Shown: positions 53,969 through 62,614 of the stretch, in pieces | Layout of the letters: each line of letters starts with the position of its first letter | How positions within the stretch are numbered: position 1 is the stretch's first letter | NCBI RefSeq assembly: GCF_030362815.1 | Contig: NZ_JAUCGR010000002.1 | Span: 186,001-250,000 of the forward strand | Source: Cellulomonas edaphi | GTDB taxonomy: Bacteria; Actinomycetota; Actinomycetes; Actinomycetales; Cellulomonadaceae | Reading direction: 5' to 3' | Length of the DNA stretch: 64,000 nucleotides | Position numbers and translations under genes: made by a program | The notes under the pieces: generated by a model | Seen by the model: the letters and a program-made list of their open reading frames with translations, nothing else | Database searches by the model: none | What the model was told of the DNA's origin: nothing

Positions 53969-55023
53969 GCCCGGACGACGGCACGCGGCGGGACGAGGCG
54001 GTCGCGACACTGCGGCGAGTGGCGTTCCTGCTGGAGCGCGCGCAGGCGAGCTCCTACCGCAGCGAGGCGTTCCGTGCGGCCGCGACCGCCGTCGAGCAGG
54101 TCCCCCCCGCCCGCGTCGCGACCATGGTCGCGTCCGGGTCCCTCACGGACCTGACAGGCGTGGGCGCCCGGACGGCGGAGGTGGTGGCGCTCGCCTGGCG
54201 GGGCCACGACGTGCCGTACCTCGTGGAGCTCGAGAAGCAGCTGGCCGACCAGCCGTCGGCGGACGACGCCGCGACGGCGCTGCGCGCGGCGCTGCGGGGC
54301 GACCTGCACGCGCACACCGAGGCGTCGGACGGCTCCACGCCGATCCAGGAGATGGTGCTCGCTGCGCTCGAGCTGGGCCACGAGTACCTGGCGATCACGG
54401 ACCACTCGCCGCGGCTGACCGTGGCCAACGGGCTGTCCGCGCCGCGGCTGCGTGCGCAGATGGCCCAGATCGCGGCCCTCAACGCCGCCGTCGGGCCGTT
54501 CGTGGTCCTGACCGGCATCGAGTGCGACATCCTCGACGACGGCTCGCTCGACCAGGACCCCGAGCTGCTCGACGAGCTCGACGTGGTGGTGGCCTCGGTG
54601 CACTCCAAGCTCAGGATGGACCGTGCGGCGATGACGCGCCGGATGATCGCGGCGGTGAGCAACCCGCGCACCGACGTCCTCGGGCACTGCACGGGACGCC
54701 GGCTGCTGGGCAGGCAGCGCCCGCAGAGCGAGTTCGACGCGCGCGCCGTGTTCGAGGCGTGCGCCGAGCACGGCGTGGCCGTCGAGATCAACTGCCGCCC
54801 GGACCGGCTCGACCCGCCGCACGCGCTGCTCGACGTCGCGCTGGCCGCAGGCTGCGACTTCAGCATCGACACCGACTCGCACGCACCGGGGCAGCTCGAC
54901 TGGCAGCTCACCGGCGCGGCCCGTGCCGCGGCGCACGGAATCGGTGCAGAACGGGTCATCAACACCTGGCCCGTGGCCGACCTGCTGGCGCGCACGCACG
55001 AAAACACGCCGAACAGGCGTTAG
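53965..55023 (+). CDS. PHP-domain phosphoesterase of PolX type (no polymerase domain)
   Basis: A 352-residue protein. An N-terminal helix-hairpin-helix region (about residues 15-85) is followed by a PHP phosphoesterase domain: DLHAHTEASDG, AITDHSP, GIECDIL, ASVHSKL, LGHCTGR and DTDSHAP give the full metal-binding set. PolX enzymes carry this PHP module with a PolX polymerase; here the polymerase part is absent. The GTGA overlap with ku suggests a role in trimming DNA ends for end joining. That link is inference. Confidence 0.85.
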   Translation: MSPDDGTRRDEAVATLRRVAFLLERAQASSYRSEAFRAAATAVEQVPPARVATMVASGSLTDLTGVGARTAEVVALAWRGHDVPYLVELEKQLADQPSADDAATALRAALRGDLHAHTEASDGSTPIQEMVLAALELGHEYLAITDHSPRLTVANGLSAPRLRAQMAQIAALNAAVGPFVVLTGIECDILDDGSLDQDPELLDELDVVVASVHSKLRMDRAAMTRRMIAAVSNPRTDVLGHCTGRRLLGRQRPQSEFDARAVFEACAEHGVAVEINCRPDRLDPPHALLDVALAAGCDFSIDTDSHAPGQLDWQLTGAARAAAHGIGAERVINTWPVADLLARTHENTPNRR

Positions 55024-55026
55024 GGT
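55021..55026 (+). promoter_or_regulatory. -10 box upstream of the HU-like gene, overlapping a stop codon
   Basis: TAGGGT; TAG is the stop of the PHP gene. It would start an mRNA with a leader of about 90 bases that includes AAGGAG before the HU start. Confidence 0.5.
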
Positions 55027-55124
55027 CGTCGCGGCAGCAGGGAACCCGCGGCATCCGCGGTCGTCCCGCAGCCCGGCCCGGCCCCCGGGTCCGCATTCCC
55101 ACAGTGAAACAAGGAGCATCTTTC

Positions 55125-55406
55125 GTGAGCGTGAACCGCACCGAGCTCGTCCAGGCCGTCGCCGCCAAGGCGGGCCTCTCCAACGCCGAGACCGACAAGG
55201 CCCTCAAGGCCTTCCAGGAGGTCCTGGTCGAGCAGCTCGCCGCGGGCGAGAGCGTGACGATCCCCGGCTTCCTTGCCGTGGCCCGGGCCGACCGTGCCGC
55301 GCGCACCGGCATCAACCCGCAGACCGGCGAGAAGCTGGAGATCCCGGCGGGCTACCGCGTCAAGATCACCGCGGGCAGCGCGCTCAAGCGCGCCGCGCAG
55401 GGCTGA
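55125..55406 (+). CDS. HU-family DNA-binding protein
   Basis: A 93-residue HU/IHF-type nucleoid protein. VNRTELVQAVAAKAGLSNAE, then the arm region with FLAVARADRAARTGINPQTG, and GYRVKITAGSALKRA at the end. It is a compact HU without the long basic tail seen in mycobacterial HupB. GTG 55125 has AAGGAG 8 bases upstream; GTG 55131 is less well spaced. Confidence 0.93.
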   Translation: MSVNRTELVQAVAAKAGLSNAETDKALKAFQEVLVEQLAAGESVTIPGFLAVARADRAARTGINPQTGEKLEIPAGYRVKITAGSALKRAAQG

Positions 55407-55422
55407 GCCCCGACGTACCCGG

Positions 55423-55454
55423 ACCGGGCCTGACCCTGCGGGGTCAGGCCCGGT
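55423..55454. terminator. Bidirectional terminator between HU and DUF6328 genes
   Basis: A perfect 14-base-pair stem (55423-55436 with 55441-55454) and a 4-base loop. It overlaps the end of the converging minus-strand gene. Confidence 0.85.
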
Positions 55455-55944
55455 CGTCGTCTCCGGCTCGTCGGCCGACGAGCTTCGGCAGCAGCCACCA
55501 GAAGGCTCCCAGCACGACGAGCGTCGCACCGCCCACCCAGCGGCCCGCCTCGCGCGAGAGCACCACGTCGAACAGCAGCATCGCGCCGCCGGCCATCACC
55601 AGGGCCAGCGTGACCAGCCCCGCCTTGGCGAAGAGGCTGCCCACCACCACCAGCTCCTGCTTGAGCCGGCGCCGGAAGAGCGCCCGGTGCATGGCCACGG
55701 GCGCGACCATGAGCGCCGTCGCGAGCACCGCGATGACCACGAGGACGAGGTACAGGTTGCGCTGGTAGCCGTCGAGCTCCTCGAACCGCGCCTGGAACGG
55801 GATCGTCAGCAGGAACCCGGTGAGGATCTGCGTGCCGGTCTGCGTGACCCGCAGCTCCTGCAGCAGCTCGTCCCAGTTGCGGTCGGCACGCTCGTTGTGC
55901 GTCTCGCTGCGGCCGTCGTCGAGGGCGGCGTCGCGTTCGGACAT
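55444..55944 (-). CDS. DUF6328-type membrane protein
   Basis: A 166-residue protein with a charged N-terminus, the family-like LQELRVTQTGTQILTGFLLT, and four membrane helices. It resembles the DUF6328 family of actinobacterial membrane proteins (family assignment from recollection). Function unknown. The ATG at 55944 has GGAGG (minus strand) 4-8 bases upstream. It diverges from the aldolase-like gene. Confidence 0.75.
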   Translation of the reverse strand: MSERDAALDDGRSETHNERADRNWDELLQELRVTQTGTQILTGFLLTIPFQARFEELDGYQRNLYLVLVVIAVLATALMVAPVAMHRALFRRRLKQELVVVGSLFAKAGLVTLALVMAGGAMLLFDVVLSREAGRWVGGATLVVLGAFWWLLPKLVGRRAGDDDRA

Positions 55945-56021
55945 GGGACCCTCCTGCGCCGTTCCGGGGGCCCATCTTGCCCGACGCCCGGCACCGTCGC
56001 TCCCTGGGAGAGACTGGGCGC

Positions 56022-57068
56022 GTGACCCGACTCCACGACGCCGCCCGCCGCGACTTCGCCTCCGACAACTACGCCGGCGCCCACCCCCAGGTGCTGCACG
56101 CGCTCGCCGAGGCGAACGGCGGCCACCAGCGCGCGTACGGCGGGGACGTGTACACCGAGCGCCTGCAACGGGTCGTCGCCCAGCACTTCGGCGAGCAGGC
56201 GCGTGCGTGGCCGGTCTTCAACGGGACCGGCGCGAACGTGCTGGCGCTCCAGGCCGCAGTGCCGCGCTGGGGCGCGGTGATCTGCACGACGAGCGCGCAC
56301 GTCCACACCGACGAGAACGGCGCCCCCGAGCGGGTCGCGGGGCTCAAGCTGCTGCCCGTCCCGACGCCCGACGGCAAGCTCACGCCCGAGCTCGTGGACC
56401 GGGAGGCGTGGGGATTCGGCGACGAGCACCGAGCGCAGCCGGGCGTCGTCACGATCACGCAGTCGACCGAGCTCGGCACGCTCTACACGCCGGCCGAGAT
56501 CGCGGCGATCACCGAGCACGCCCACGCGCTGGGCCTCCGGGTCCACGTGGACGGGTCGCGCCTCTCAAACGCCGCGGCGGCGCTCGACCTCCCGCTGCGC
56601 GCGCTGACCACCGACGTGGGCGTGGACCTGCTCTCCTGGGGCGGCACCAAGAACGGGCTGCTCTACGGCGAGGCGGTCGTCGCGCTCTCGCCGGACGCGG
56701 CTCCAGGGCTGGACTACCTGCGCAAGATGGACATGCAGCTCACGTCCAAGATGCGCTTCGTCTCCGCGCAGCTGGTGGCCTTGTACGAGGGCGACCTGTG
56801 GCTCACGTCGGCGCGACGCGCCAACGCCATGGCCGCGCGGCTGCGGGACGGCCTGTCGAGGATCGAGGGGATCCGGATCGTGCAGCCGGTGCAGGCGAAC
56901 GCGCTGTTCGTGGCCATGCCGGCGCGCGTGGCGGCATCGCTGCGCGAGACGTGGAGCTTCTACGACTGGGCGCCGGGCGAGGTGCGCCTCATGTGCGCGT
57001 TCGACACCACGGAGGCTGACGTCGACGCGTTCGTCGCCGCTGCCGGCGAGGCGATGGCGAGGTCCTGA
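56022..57068 (+). CDS. Low-specificity threonine aldolase-like PLP enzyme
   Basis: A 348-residue fold-type I PLP enzyme of the beta-eliminating lyase/threonine aldolase family. The N-terminal FASDNYAGAHPQVLHALAEA and YGGDVYTERL are typical, and the PLP lysine is in LLSWGGTKNGLLYG. It probably cleaves L-threonine or L-allo-threonine to glycine and acetaldehyde. GTG 56022 is preceded by GAGACT with 6-base spacing and no Shine-Dalgarno; it may be leaderless. Confidence 0.9.
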   Translation: MTRLHDAARRDFASDNYAGAHPQVLHALAEANGGHQRAYGGDVYTERLQRVVAQHFGEQARAWPVFNGTGANVLALQAAVPRWGAVICTTSAHVHTDENGAPERVAGLKLLPVPTPDGKLTPELVDREAWGFGDEHRAQPGVVTITQSTELGTLYTPAEIAAITEHAHALGLRVHVDGSRLSNAAAALDLPLRALTTDVGVDLLSWGGTKNGLLYGEAVVALSPDAAPGLDYLRKMDMQLTSKMRFVSAQLVALYEGDLWLTSARRANAMAARLRDGLSRIEGIRIVQPVQANALFVAMPARVAASLRETWSFYDWAPGEVRLMCAFDTTEADVDAFVAAAGEAMARS

Positions 57069-57073
57069 GACGC

Positions 57074-57106
57074 CGATGCCCCCGGCGCGAGGCGCCAGGG
57101 GCATCG
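57074..57106. terminator. Terminator between the aldolase and helicase genes
   Basis: An inverted repeat (57074-57088 with 57092-57106) with one mismatch, just after the aldolase stop and downstream of the converging helicase gene. Confidence 0.7.
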
Positions 57107-57132
57107 TGGAGGGCGTCCGTCTGCGGCGTCCG

Positions 57133-58905
57133 TCAGCTGCGGCCGCGGGTGGGGCCGTGCGCCGGGCGCGAGGCTCCGTAGCTGGAGCGCCCGCCCTCGT
57201 GCCGCGGGCCGGAGTCGTGCCGCGGGCCGTCGTTGCGCGGACCGCTGTCGATGCGGATGCGCAGCGGACGGCCGGCCACGCGCGTGCGCGACAGACGGTC
57301 CATCGCCTCGGGGGACAGGCCCCCGGGGATGTCGACCAGCGAGAAGCTGCCGAAGATGTCGATCTTGCCGAGGTCCTTGCCGGTGAGCCCGCCCTCGCCC
57401 GTCAGCGCGCCGACGAGGGCGCCCGGCTGGACGCCGTCGCGGTGCCCCACGGCGACGCGCCAGCGCGCCGGGCCACCCGCGATGTGGGTGCTCGCGCGCC
57501 GACGCTCGCCCCGCTCGCCCCGCTCGCCGGTCTCGTGCCGCGCGGGCGCCAGGCGCGCACGGTCGAGCTCCTCGTCCATGTCGTCCTTGACGCCCGGACC
57601 CTCGTCGCCGACGGCGAGCGCGGTGAGGACCGCGAGCAGGTCGACCGGGTCGGTCTCCGGGTTCTGCGCCAGGTAGACGGCGATCGACTCGCGGTACAGG
57701 TCGAGGCGCCCGGCGGCGGCGCGCTCCTGCGCGCGGCCGAGCATCGCCTGCACGCGGTGCGCCGAGACGTCGGCCGGCGTCGGGATGGTGATCTGCTCGA
57801 GGTTGACGCGCGTGGTGCGCTCGATCTGCCGCAGACGGCTCTGCTCGGACGGCGTGACGAACGAGAGCGCCTCGCCCTCGCGGCCGGCGCGACCGGTACG
57901 CCCGATGCGGTGCACGTAGGTCTCCGGCTCGCGCGGGACGTCGAAGTTCACGACGAGCCCGATCCGGTCGACGTCGAGCCCGCGCGCGGCCACGTCGGTG
58001 GCGACGAGCACGTCGAGCGCGCCCGAACGGAGCCGGTCGACGATCTTCTCGCGCTCGCCCTGGGCGACGTCACCGGAGATGTAGGCCGCGGAGATGCCCT
58101 TCTCGACGAGCGCCGAGCCCACCTCCTCGGCTGCGCCACGGGTGCGCACGAAGACGATGGCCGCATCCGCGTCGCTCACCGCGAGCACGCGGGACAGCGC
58201 GCCCACCTTGTGGCGGAAGGGCACGACGGCGTAGGTCTGACGCACCGACGTCACGGTGGAGGACTGGCGGGCCACCGTGATCTCGAGCGGGTCGCGCAGG
58301 TGCTTCTCGGCGACCCGGCGGATCTGCGCGGGCATCGTGGCGGAGAACAGGGCCACCTGGCGCTGCTGCGGCGCGCGCGAGAGCACCTTGTCGACGTCCT
58401 CCGCGAAGCCCATGCGGAGCATCTCGTCGGCCTCGTCGAGCACGAGGAAGCGGACCTGGTCCATCACGAGCGTGCGCCGCTCGAGGTGGTCGATGACACG
58501 GCCGGGCGTGCCGACCACCACCTGCGCACCGCGCTGCAGCGCACGCTGCTGGGGCAGGAAGGGCGAACCGCCGTACACCGGCACGACCGTGAGGCCGGGC
58601 AGGTGCGCGGCGAAGGACTGGATGGCGTCGGCGACCTGCATCGCGAGCTCGCGCGTCGGGGTCAGCACGACGGCCTGGACGGCGCCGAGCGACGGGTCGA
58701 CGGCGGCGAGCAGCGGCAGGCCGAACGCGGCGGTCTTGCCGGTGCCTGTCTGGGCGACGCCGACGATGTCCCGGCCGTCGAGCAGGGCCGGGATCGCCTG
58801 GGCCTGGATGGCGGAGGGGGTCTCGAAGCCGAGGTCGGCGACGGCGCGCATCAGCGCGGACGGCATGCCGAGGTCGGAGAAGGATGCGGGCAGGACAGAG
58901 CTCAT
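57133..58905 (-). CDS. DEAD-box RNA helicase (DeaD/CsdA type)
   Basis: A 590-residue ATP-dependent RNA helicase. The Q motif region FSDLGMPSALMRAVADLGFE, Walker A AQTGTGKTAAFG, VLDEADEML, FSATMP, and HRIGRTGRAGREG are complete. A DbpA-type RNA-binding domain follows at about residues 480-560 and a Gly/Arg/His/Pro-rich tail ends it. Cold-shock and ribosome-assembly roles are usual. I start at ATG 58905; the frame runs to 59028 and an ATG at 58950 is possible. A minus-strand TAGACT at 59097-59092 would give a leader of about 180 bases. Confidence 0.92.
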   Translation of the reverse strand: MSSVLPASFSDLGMPSALMRAVADLGFETPSAIQAQAIPALLDGRDIVGVAQTGTGKTAAFGLPLLAAVDPSLGAVQAVVLTPTRELAMQVADAIQSFAAHLPGLTVVPVYGGSPFLPQQRALQRGAQVVVGTPGRVIDHLERRTLVMDQVRFLVLDEADEMLRMGFAEDVDKVLSRAPQQRQVALFSATMPAQIRRVAEKHLRDPLEITVARQSSTVTSVRQTYAVVPFRHKVGALSRVLAVSDADAAIVFVRTRGAAEEVGSALVEKGISAAYISGDVAQGEREKIVDRLRSGALDVLVATDVAARGLDVDRIGLVVNFDVPREPETYVHRIGRTGRAGREGEALSFVTPSEQSRLRQIERTTRVNLEQITIPTPADVSAHRVQAMLGRAQERAAAGRLDLYRESIAVYLAQNPETDPVDLLAVLTALAVGDEGPGVKDDMDEELDRARLAPARHETGERGERGERRRASTHIAGGPARWRVAVGHRDGVQPGALVGALTGEGGLTGKDLGKIDIFGSFSLVDIPGGLSPEAMDRLSRTRVAGRPLRIRIDSGPRNDGPRHDSGPRHEGGRSSYGASRPAHGPTRGRS

Positions 58906-59091
58906 GGCAGGAGAGAACCGATCATCGCGGGGCGGAGCCCTGACCGGCATCGGTGTGATGCGCGGCGGGTCGCAACCCCAGACCACCCATCGGCTACCGG
59001 ACGGACCGGTGCCTCGACCACACGACATCCCGGGCCCGAGTGAGGGCCGGTGTCTCGACGGGGGACGCGACGAACTCCAAGTTCGTGGACG

Positions 59092-59097
59092 AGTCTA
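59092..59097 (-). promoter_or_regulatory. Possible -10 box of the helicase gene
   Basis: TAGACT on the minus strand. A start about 7 bases on would give a leader of about 180 bases that opens with a small hairpin (stem 59070-59075 with 59081-59086). Confidence 0.35.
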
Positions 59098-59174
59098 CGC
59101 GGAGCGGGCCGCGCGCCGGGGATCTCGCGGGGGTGACGTCCGGCACAGGCGTCCCTAGCACGCGCCCCCGCGCG

Positions 59175-59591
59175 CTAGGCGATGCCGAGGCGCGGTGCCT
59201 CGATGGCGGGACACGCGTCCATGACGACGTCCAGGCCGGCCGCCCGCGCGCGCTGGGCCGCGGCCTCGTCGACCACGCCGAGCTGCAACCACACCGCGCG
59301 CGCACCGATCGCGATGGCCTCGTCGACCACCGCACCCGCGAGCGCCGAGTTGACGAACACGTCGACCACGTCGACGTGGCCCGGTACCTCGCCGAGCGAG
59401 GCGTAGCCCTCGGCGCCGTGCACGGTCGGCGCCGCCGGGTGCACGGGGACGATCTCGTGGCCCAGGCTCTGCACGAACCGCGCGACGCCGTAGGCGGCGC
59501 GGTCCGCGTTGGTGGACAGGCCGACGACGGCCCAGCGGCCCGGGCTCGTGAGCAGGCGGCGGACGGTGGCGGTGTCGTTCTCGTGTGCCAT
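59175..59591 (-). CDS. CoA-binding domain protein (YccU-like)
   Basis: A 138-residue Rossmann-fold protein of the CoA_binding_2 family: WAVVGLSTNADRAAYGVARF near the N-terminus, then VVDVFVNSALAGAVVDEAIA and ARAVWLQLGVVDEAA. The fold resembles succinyl-CoA synthetase; function unknown. ATG 59591 has GAGG 8 bases upstream; the frame continues to an ATG at 59624 that lacks family similarity. Confidence 0.9.
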   Translation of the reverse strand: MAHENDTATVRRLLTSPGRWAVVGLSTNADRAAYGVARFVQSLGHEIVPVHPAAPTVHGAEGYASLGEVPGHVDVVDVFVNSALAGAVVDEAIAIGARAVWLQLGVVDEAAAQRARAAGLDVVMDACPAIEAPRLGIA

Positions 59592-59695
59592 TCGTGCAGC
59601 CTCGCACGTGAGCGCGTCCGACACGCGCGGGGACGGCGGAGCGGCGCCGTAGTATCGACCCGCCGGATCAGGGGGCCTATCGGGAGGACGCGCGG

Positions 59696-60277
59696 GTGAG
59701 CAACGACGTGGTGAGCGACCGCGTGCTGACGATCCCCAACGCGATCAGCCTGGCGAGGCTGCTGCTCGTCCCCGTCTTCGCCGTCCTCATCGCCACGCAC
59801 CACGACGGCTGGGCGTTCCTCGTCCTCGCGGTCTCGAGCGCGAGCGACTGGCTCGACGGCGTGCTCGCGCGCCGGCTCAACCAGGTGTCGCGCATCGGCC
59901 AGCTGCTGGACCCCGCGGCGGACCGGCTGTTCATCCTCGTCACGCTCGTCGGGCTCGCGTGGCGTGACATCGTGCCGCTCTGGCTTCTGGTGGTCCTGGT
60001 GGCCCGCGACGTCGTGCTCGGCGTCATGCTCCTGGTCCTGCGGCGGCACGGCTACCCGCCGCTTCCCGTGCACCTGGCCGGCAAGGCAGGCACGTTCGCG
60101 CTGCTGTACGCCTTCCCGCTGCTCCTGCTCTCGGAGTGGGACTCCTGGGTCGGCACTTTCGCACAGGTCGTCGGGTGGGCGTTCGCGCTGTGGGGCGTGG
60201 GGCTGTACTGGTTCGCGGGCGCGCTGTACCTGGAGCAGGCGCGGCGACTGGTGCGCCGTGCACCGCAGGTCGCATGA
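59696..60277 (+). CDS. CDP-alcohol phosphatidyltransferase
   Basis: A 193-residue phospholipid synthase with six helices. The catalytic motif reads DWLDGVLARRLNQVSRIGQ followed by LLDPAADR, matching DX2DGX2ARX8GX3DX3D. It probably makes phosphatidylglycerophosphate or a related lipid. It is the first gene of the conserved cluster with DUF881 and garA. The GTG has GGGAGG 9 bases upstream and TAGTAT (59650-59655) is a likely -10 box. Confidence 0.9.
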   Translation: MSNDVVSDRVLTIPNAISLARLLLVPVFAVLIATHHDGWAFLVLAVSSASDWLDGVLARRLNQVSRIGQLLDPAADRLFILVTLVGLAWRDIVPLWLLVVLVARDVVLGVMLLVLRRHGYPPLPVHLAGKAGTFALLYAFPLLLLSEWDSWVGTFAQVVGWAFALWGVGLYWFAGALYLEQARRLVRRAPQVA

Positions 60278-61221
60278 CGAGCCGGCACGGCGACGGCCAC
60301 CCGCAGCGCCGCCCCGACGCGTCCATGACGCTCATCACCGAGTTCTACCGCCGCCCGCTCGACCCGGGTTACGCCCTCGCGGCGCGCCGGCGCGCCGAGG
60401 GTGAGCTGCCGGCGAGGCGGCGTGCCGGGGCGGCGGGCCTCGTCGTGCTGGCGGTCGCCCTCGGGCTGGGAACCGCGGCGGCGACGACCGCGCTGCGCCA
60501 GCCGGTCGGGGTGAGCGAGGCACGACGCGTGCTGGAGTCGCAGATCACCGAGCGCGGCGACGAGGCCAGTGCGCTCCAGGAGCAGGCCGCGTCGCTCAGC
60601 GCCGAGATCGCGACGATGCAGAGCCAGGTGCTCGGCTCGGCCGACGAACCGCTGCAGGCCGCACTGGCGGCTGGCGCGGTCGAGGCGGGCTCGGCACCCG
60701 CGGAGGGCAGCGGGCTGCGCGTCGTGCTGACGGACGGCCAGCCCGAGGATCCCGACGCCGCCAACCCGGACCAGCGCGTGCAGGACATCGACCTGCAGAT
60801 GCTCGTGAACGGCCTCTGGGCCGCGGGCGCGGAGGCGATCGCCATCAACGGGCAGCGGCTGACGGCCACGACCGCGATCCGCAGCGCCGGGAGCGCGGTG
60901 CTGGTGGACCTCGTCGCACTCAGCAGCCCGTACACCGTCGAGGCCATCGGCGACTCCGTGGCGATCCAGACCGACCTGGCGCGCTCCACCACGGGCCAGA
61001 TGCTCGCGACGCTGAGCGCGACGTACGGCATCGGGGTGGACACGTCCTCGCAACGCCGCCTCGAGCTCCCGGGGGCCGGCCCGACGACGTTGCGCTCCGC
61101 GCGGGTGCCGGCGGACGCGCAGCTGGCGGGCCCCGCGCAGGACGCGCCGGCACGCTCGGTTTCGCCGCAGGGCAGCGGCATGGCAGGGTCGGCCCTCCGA
61201 CCGGACGAGGGGGAACAGTGA
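60274..61221 (+). CDS. DUF881-family protein 1
   Basis: A 315-residue DUF881 protein. One membrane helix near residues 50-70 (GLVVLAVALGLGTAAATTAL) is followed by a coiled-coil (residues 80-120) and the DUF881 domain, with GLRVVLTDGQPEDPD and DLQMLVNGLWAAGAEAIAIN. An ATGA overlap links it to the lipid synthase. Its likely role is at the cell envelope; function unknown. Confidence 0.9.
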   Translation: MTSRHGDGHPQRRPDASMTLITEFYRRPLDPGYALAARRRAEGELPARRRAGAAGLVVLAVALGLGTAAATTALRQPVGVSEARRVLESQITERGDEASALQEQAASLSAEIATMQSQVLGSADEPLQAALAAGAVEAGSAPAEGSGLRVVLTDGQPEDPDAANPDQRVQDIDLQMLVNGLWAAGAEAIAINGQRLTATTAIRSAGSAVLVDLVALSSPYTVEAIGDSVAIQTDLARSTTGQMLATLSATYGIGVDTSSQRRLELPGAGPTTLRSARVPADAQLAGPAQDAPARSVSPQGSGMAGSALRPDEGEQ

Positions 61222-61550
61222 TCGCGGTCATCGGCCTGGTTGTCGGCGTCGTCGCGGGGCTGCTGCTGCAGCCGACGGTCCCGCTCGAGCTCCAGCCCTA
61301 TCTGCCCATCGCCGTCGTGGCGGCGCTGGATGCGTTGTTCGGCGGCCTGCGGGCCATGCTCGACGGGATCTTCGACGACCGGGTGTTCCTCACCTCGTTC
61401 CTCTCGAACGTGGTGGTCGCCGCCCTGATCGTCTTCCTGGGCGACCAGCTCGGTGTCGGCACGCAGCTGTCGACCGCGGTCGTCGTCGTGCTCGGCATCC
61501 GGATCTTCTCGAACGCGGCCTCGATCCGCCGGCACCTCTTCAAGGCCTGA
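61218..61550 (+). CDS. sbp: Small basic protein Sbp (DUF1290)
   Basis: A 110-residue membrane protein with three helices, homologous to Bacillus Sbp, encoded near division genes. The family core is PYLPIAVVAALDALFGGLRA and the C-terminus NAASIRRHLF. GTG 61218 overlaps the DUF881 stop (GTGA). Confidence 0.92.
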   Translation: MIAVIGLVVGVVAGLLLQPTVPLELQPYLPIAVVAALDALFGGLRAMLDGIFDDRVFLTSFLSNVVVAALIVFLGDQLGVGTQLSTAVVVVLGIRIFSNAASIRRHLFKA

Positions 61551-61551
61551 C

Positions 61552-62469
61552 GTGACGACACCGTCCGACGCGCACGACGAGCTCGCGGGGCCCGCTGACG
61601 GCCCCGAGCCGCAACAGCCTGTCGCGGAGCCCGACGCTCACCCCGCTGGGGGGGACCACGAGGACGCCGCCGGGTCGGCCACGGCGCCCGAGCTCCACGA
61701 GGAGGAGGCCACGGCGCCCGAGCCGCCCGCCACACCTCAGCCGTCGCCGAGCGGGTGGGCCGCGCTCGCGCGTGCCCTGCGCTTCCGCGCGTCGCGCGGC
61801 CAGCTCCTGGCGGGCGTGCTGTGCGCCGTGCTGGGCTTCGCCCTCGTGGTGCAGGTGCGCCAGAACAACGAGACCAGCCTGTCGGGCCTGAGCCAGGCCG
61901 ACCTGGTGCGGATCCTGGACGAGACCACCACCCGGGGCGACGCGCTCGCCACCGAGGTGAACGACCTGCGCAGCGAGCGCGACCAGCTCCTGTCGGGTTC
62001 GGACAAGCGGCAGGCGGCGCTCGACGCGCTGCGCCGCAGCGCCGAGACCCAGGGCATCCTGACCGGCCGGCTCCCCGCCGAGGGTCCGGGCGTGGTGGTG
62101 ACGCTCACCGAGCCGAACGGGCAGATCAAGCCGGTCACGATGCTCAACATGCTCGAGGAGCTGCGCAACGCGGGCGCCGAGGCTATCGACCTGAACGGGA
62201 ACCGCGTCACCGCCAGCAGCGCGTTCGCGGGCGTGCCCGGCGCGGTCACCCTGGACGGTGTCACGCTCGAGAAGCCATACGTCTGGACCGCGATCGGCGA
62301 CCCGGACACGATCTCCACGGCGCTGCAGATCCCGGGCGGAGCCATGGCCGCGGTCCGGAGCAACGGCGGCGAAGGCGTTCTGCAGCGTCGTGACCTGGTC
62401 GAGGTCACCTCGATCCGCACCCTCCCGGATCCGCAGTACGCCACGCCGGTCCCGGCGGCCGCCGGTTGA
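61552..62469 (+). CDS. DUF881-family protein 2
   Basis: A 305-residue relative of the other DUF881 protein. It has an acidic Pro/Glu-rich N-terminus (residues 1-70), a helix near residues 85-105, a coiled-coil and the DUF881 core (GVVVTLTEPNGQIKPVTMLN, then LEELRNAGAEAIDLNGNRVT). It starts at GTG 61552, 1 base after sbp. The two copies flanking sbp are the standard actinobacterial arrangement. Confidence 0.9.
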   Translation: MTTPSDAHDELAGPADGPEPQQPVAEPDAHPAGGDHEDAAGSATAPELHEEEATAPEPPATPQPSPSGWAALARALRFRASRGQLLAGVLCAVLGFALVVQVRQNNETSLSGLSQADLVRILDETTTRGDALATEVNDLRSERDQLLSGSDKRQAALDALRRSAETQGILTGRLPAEGPGVVVTLTEPNGQIKPVTMLNMLEELRNAGAEAIDLNGNRVTASSAFAGVPGAVTLDGVTLEKPYVWTAIGDPDTISTALQIPGGAMAAVRSNGGEGVLQRRDLVEVTSIRTLPDPQYATPVPAAAG

Positions 62470-62548
62470 TGCCGGTCTGTCCGGAACGCCGGACCCGGCA
62501 CGCGCGTGCCGGCGGGCGCGTGGGCTGCACACACCCGGCAGGTCCGCA

Positions 62549-62554
62549 TAGGGT
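62549..62554 (+). promoter_or_regulatory. -10 box of the garA promoter
   Basis: TAGGGT with TGCACA (62526-62531) 17 bases upstream as a partial -35. This is the best-formed promoter in the window. Transcription would start near 62561, 54 bases before the ATG. Confidence 0.6.
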
Positions 62555-62614
62555 GTGCGGGACGCCGGCGACACCGGTGGTCGAGGACACGGCTGGCGAC
62601 TGGCGGGAGGCTCG

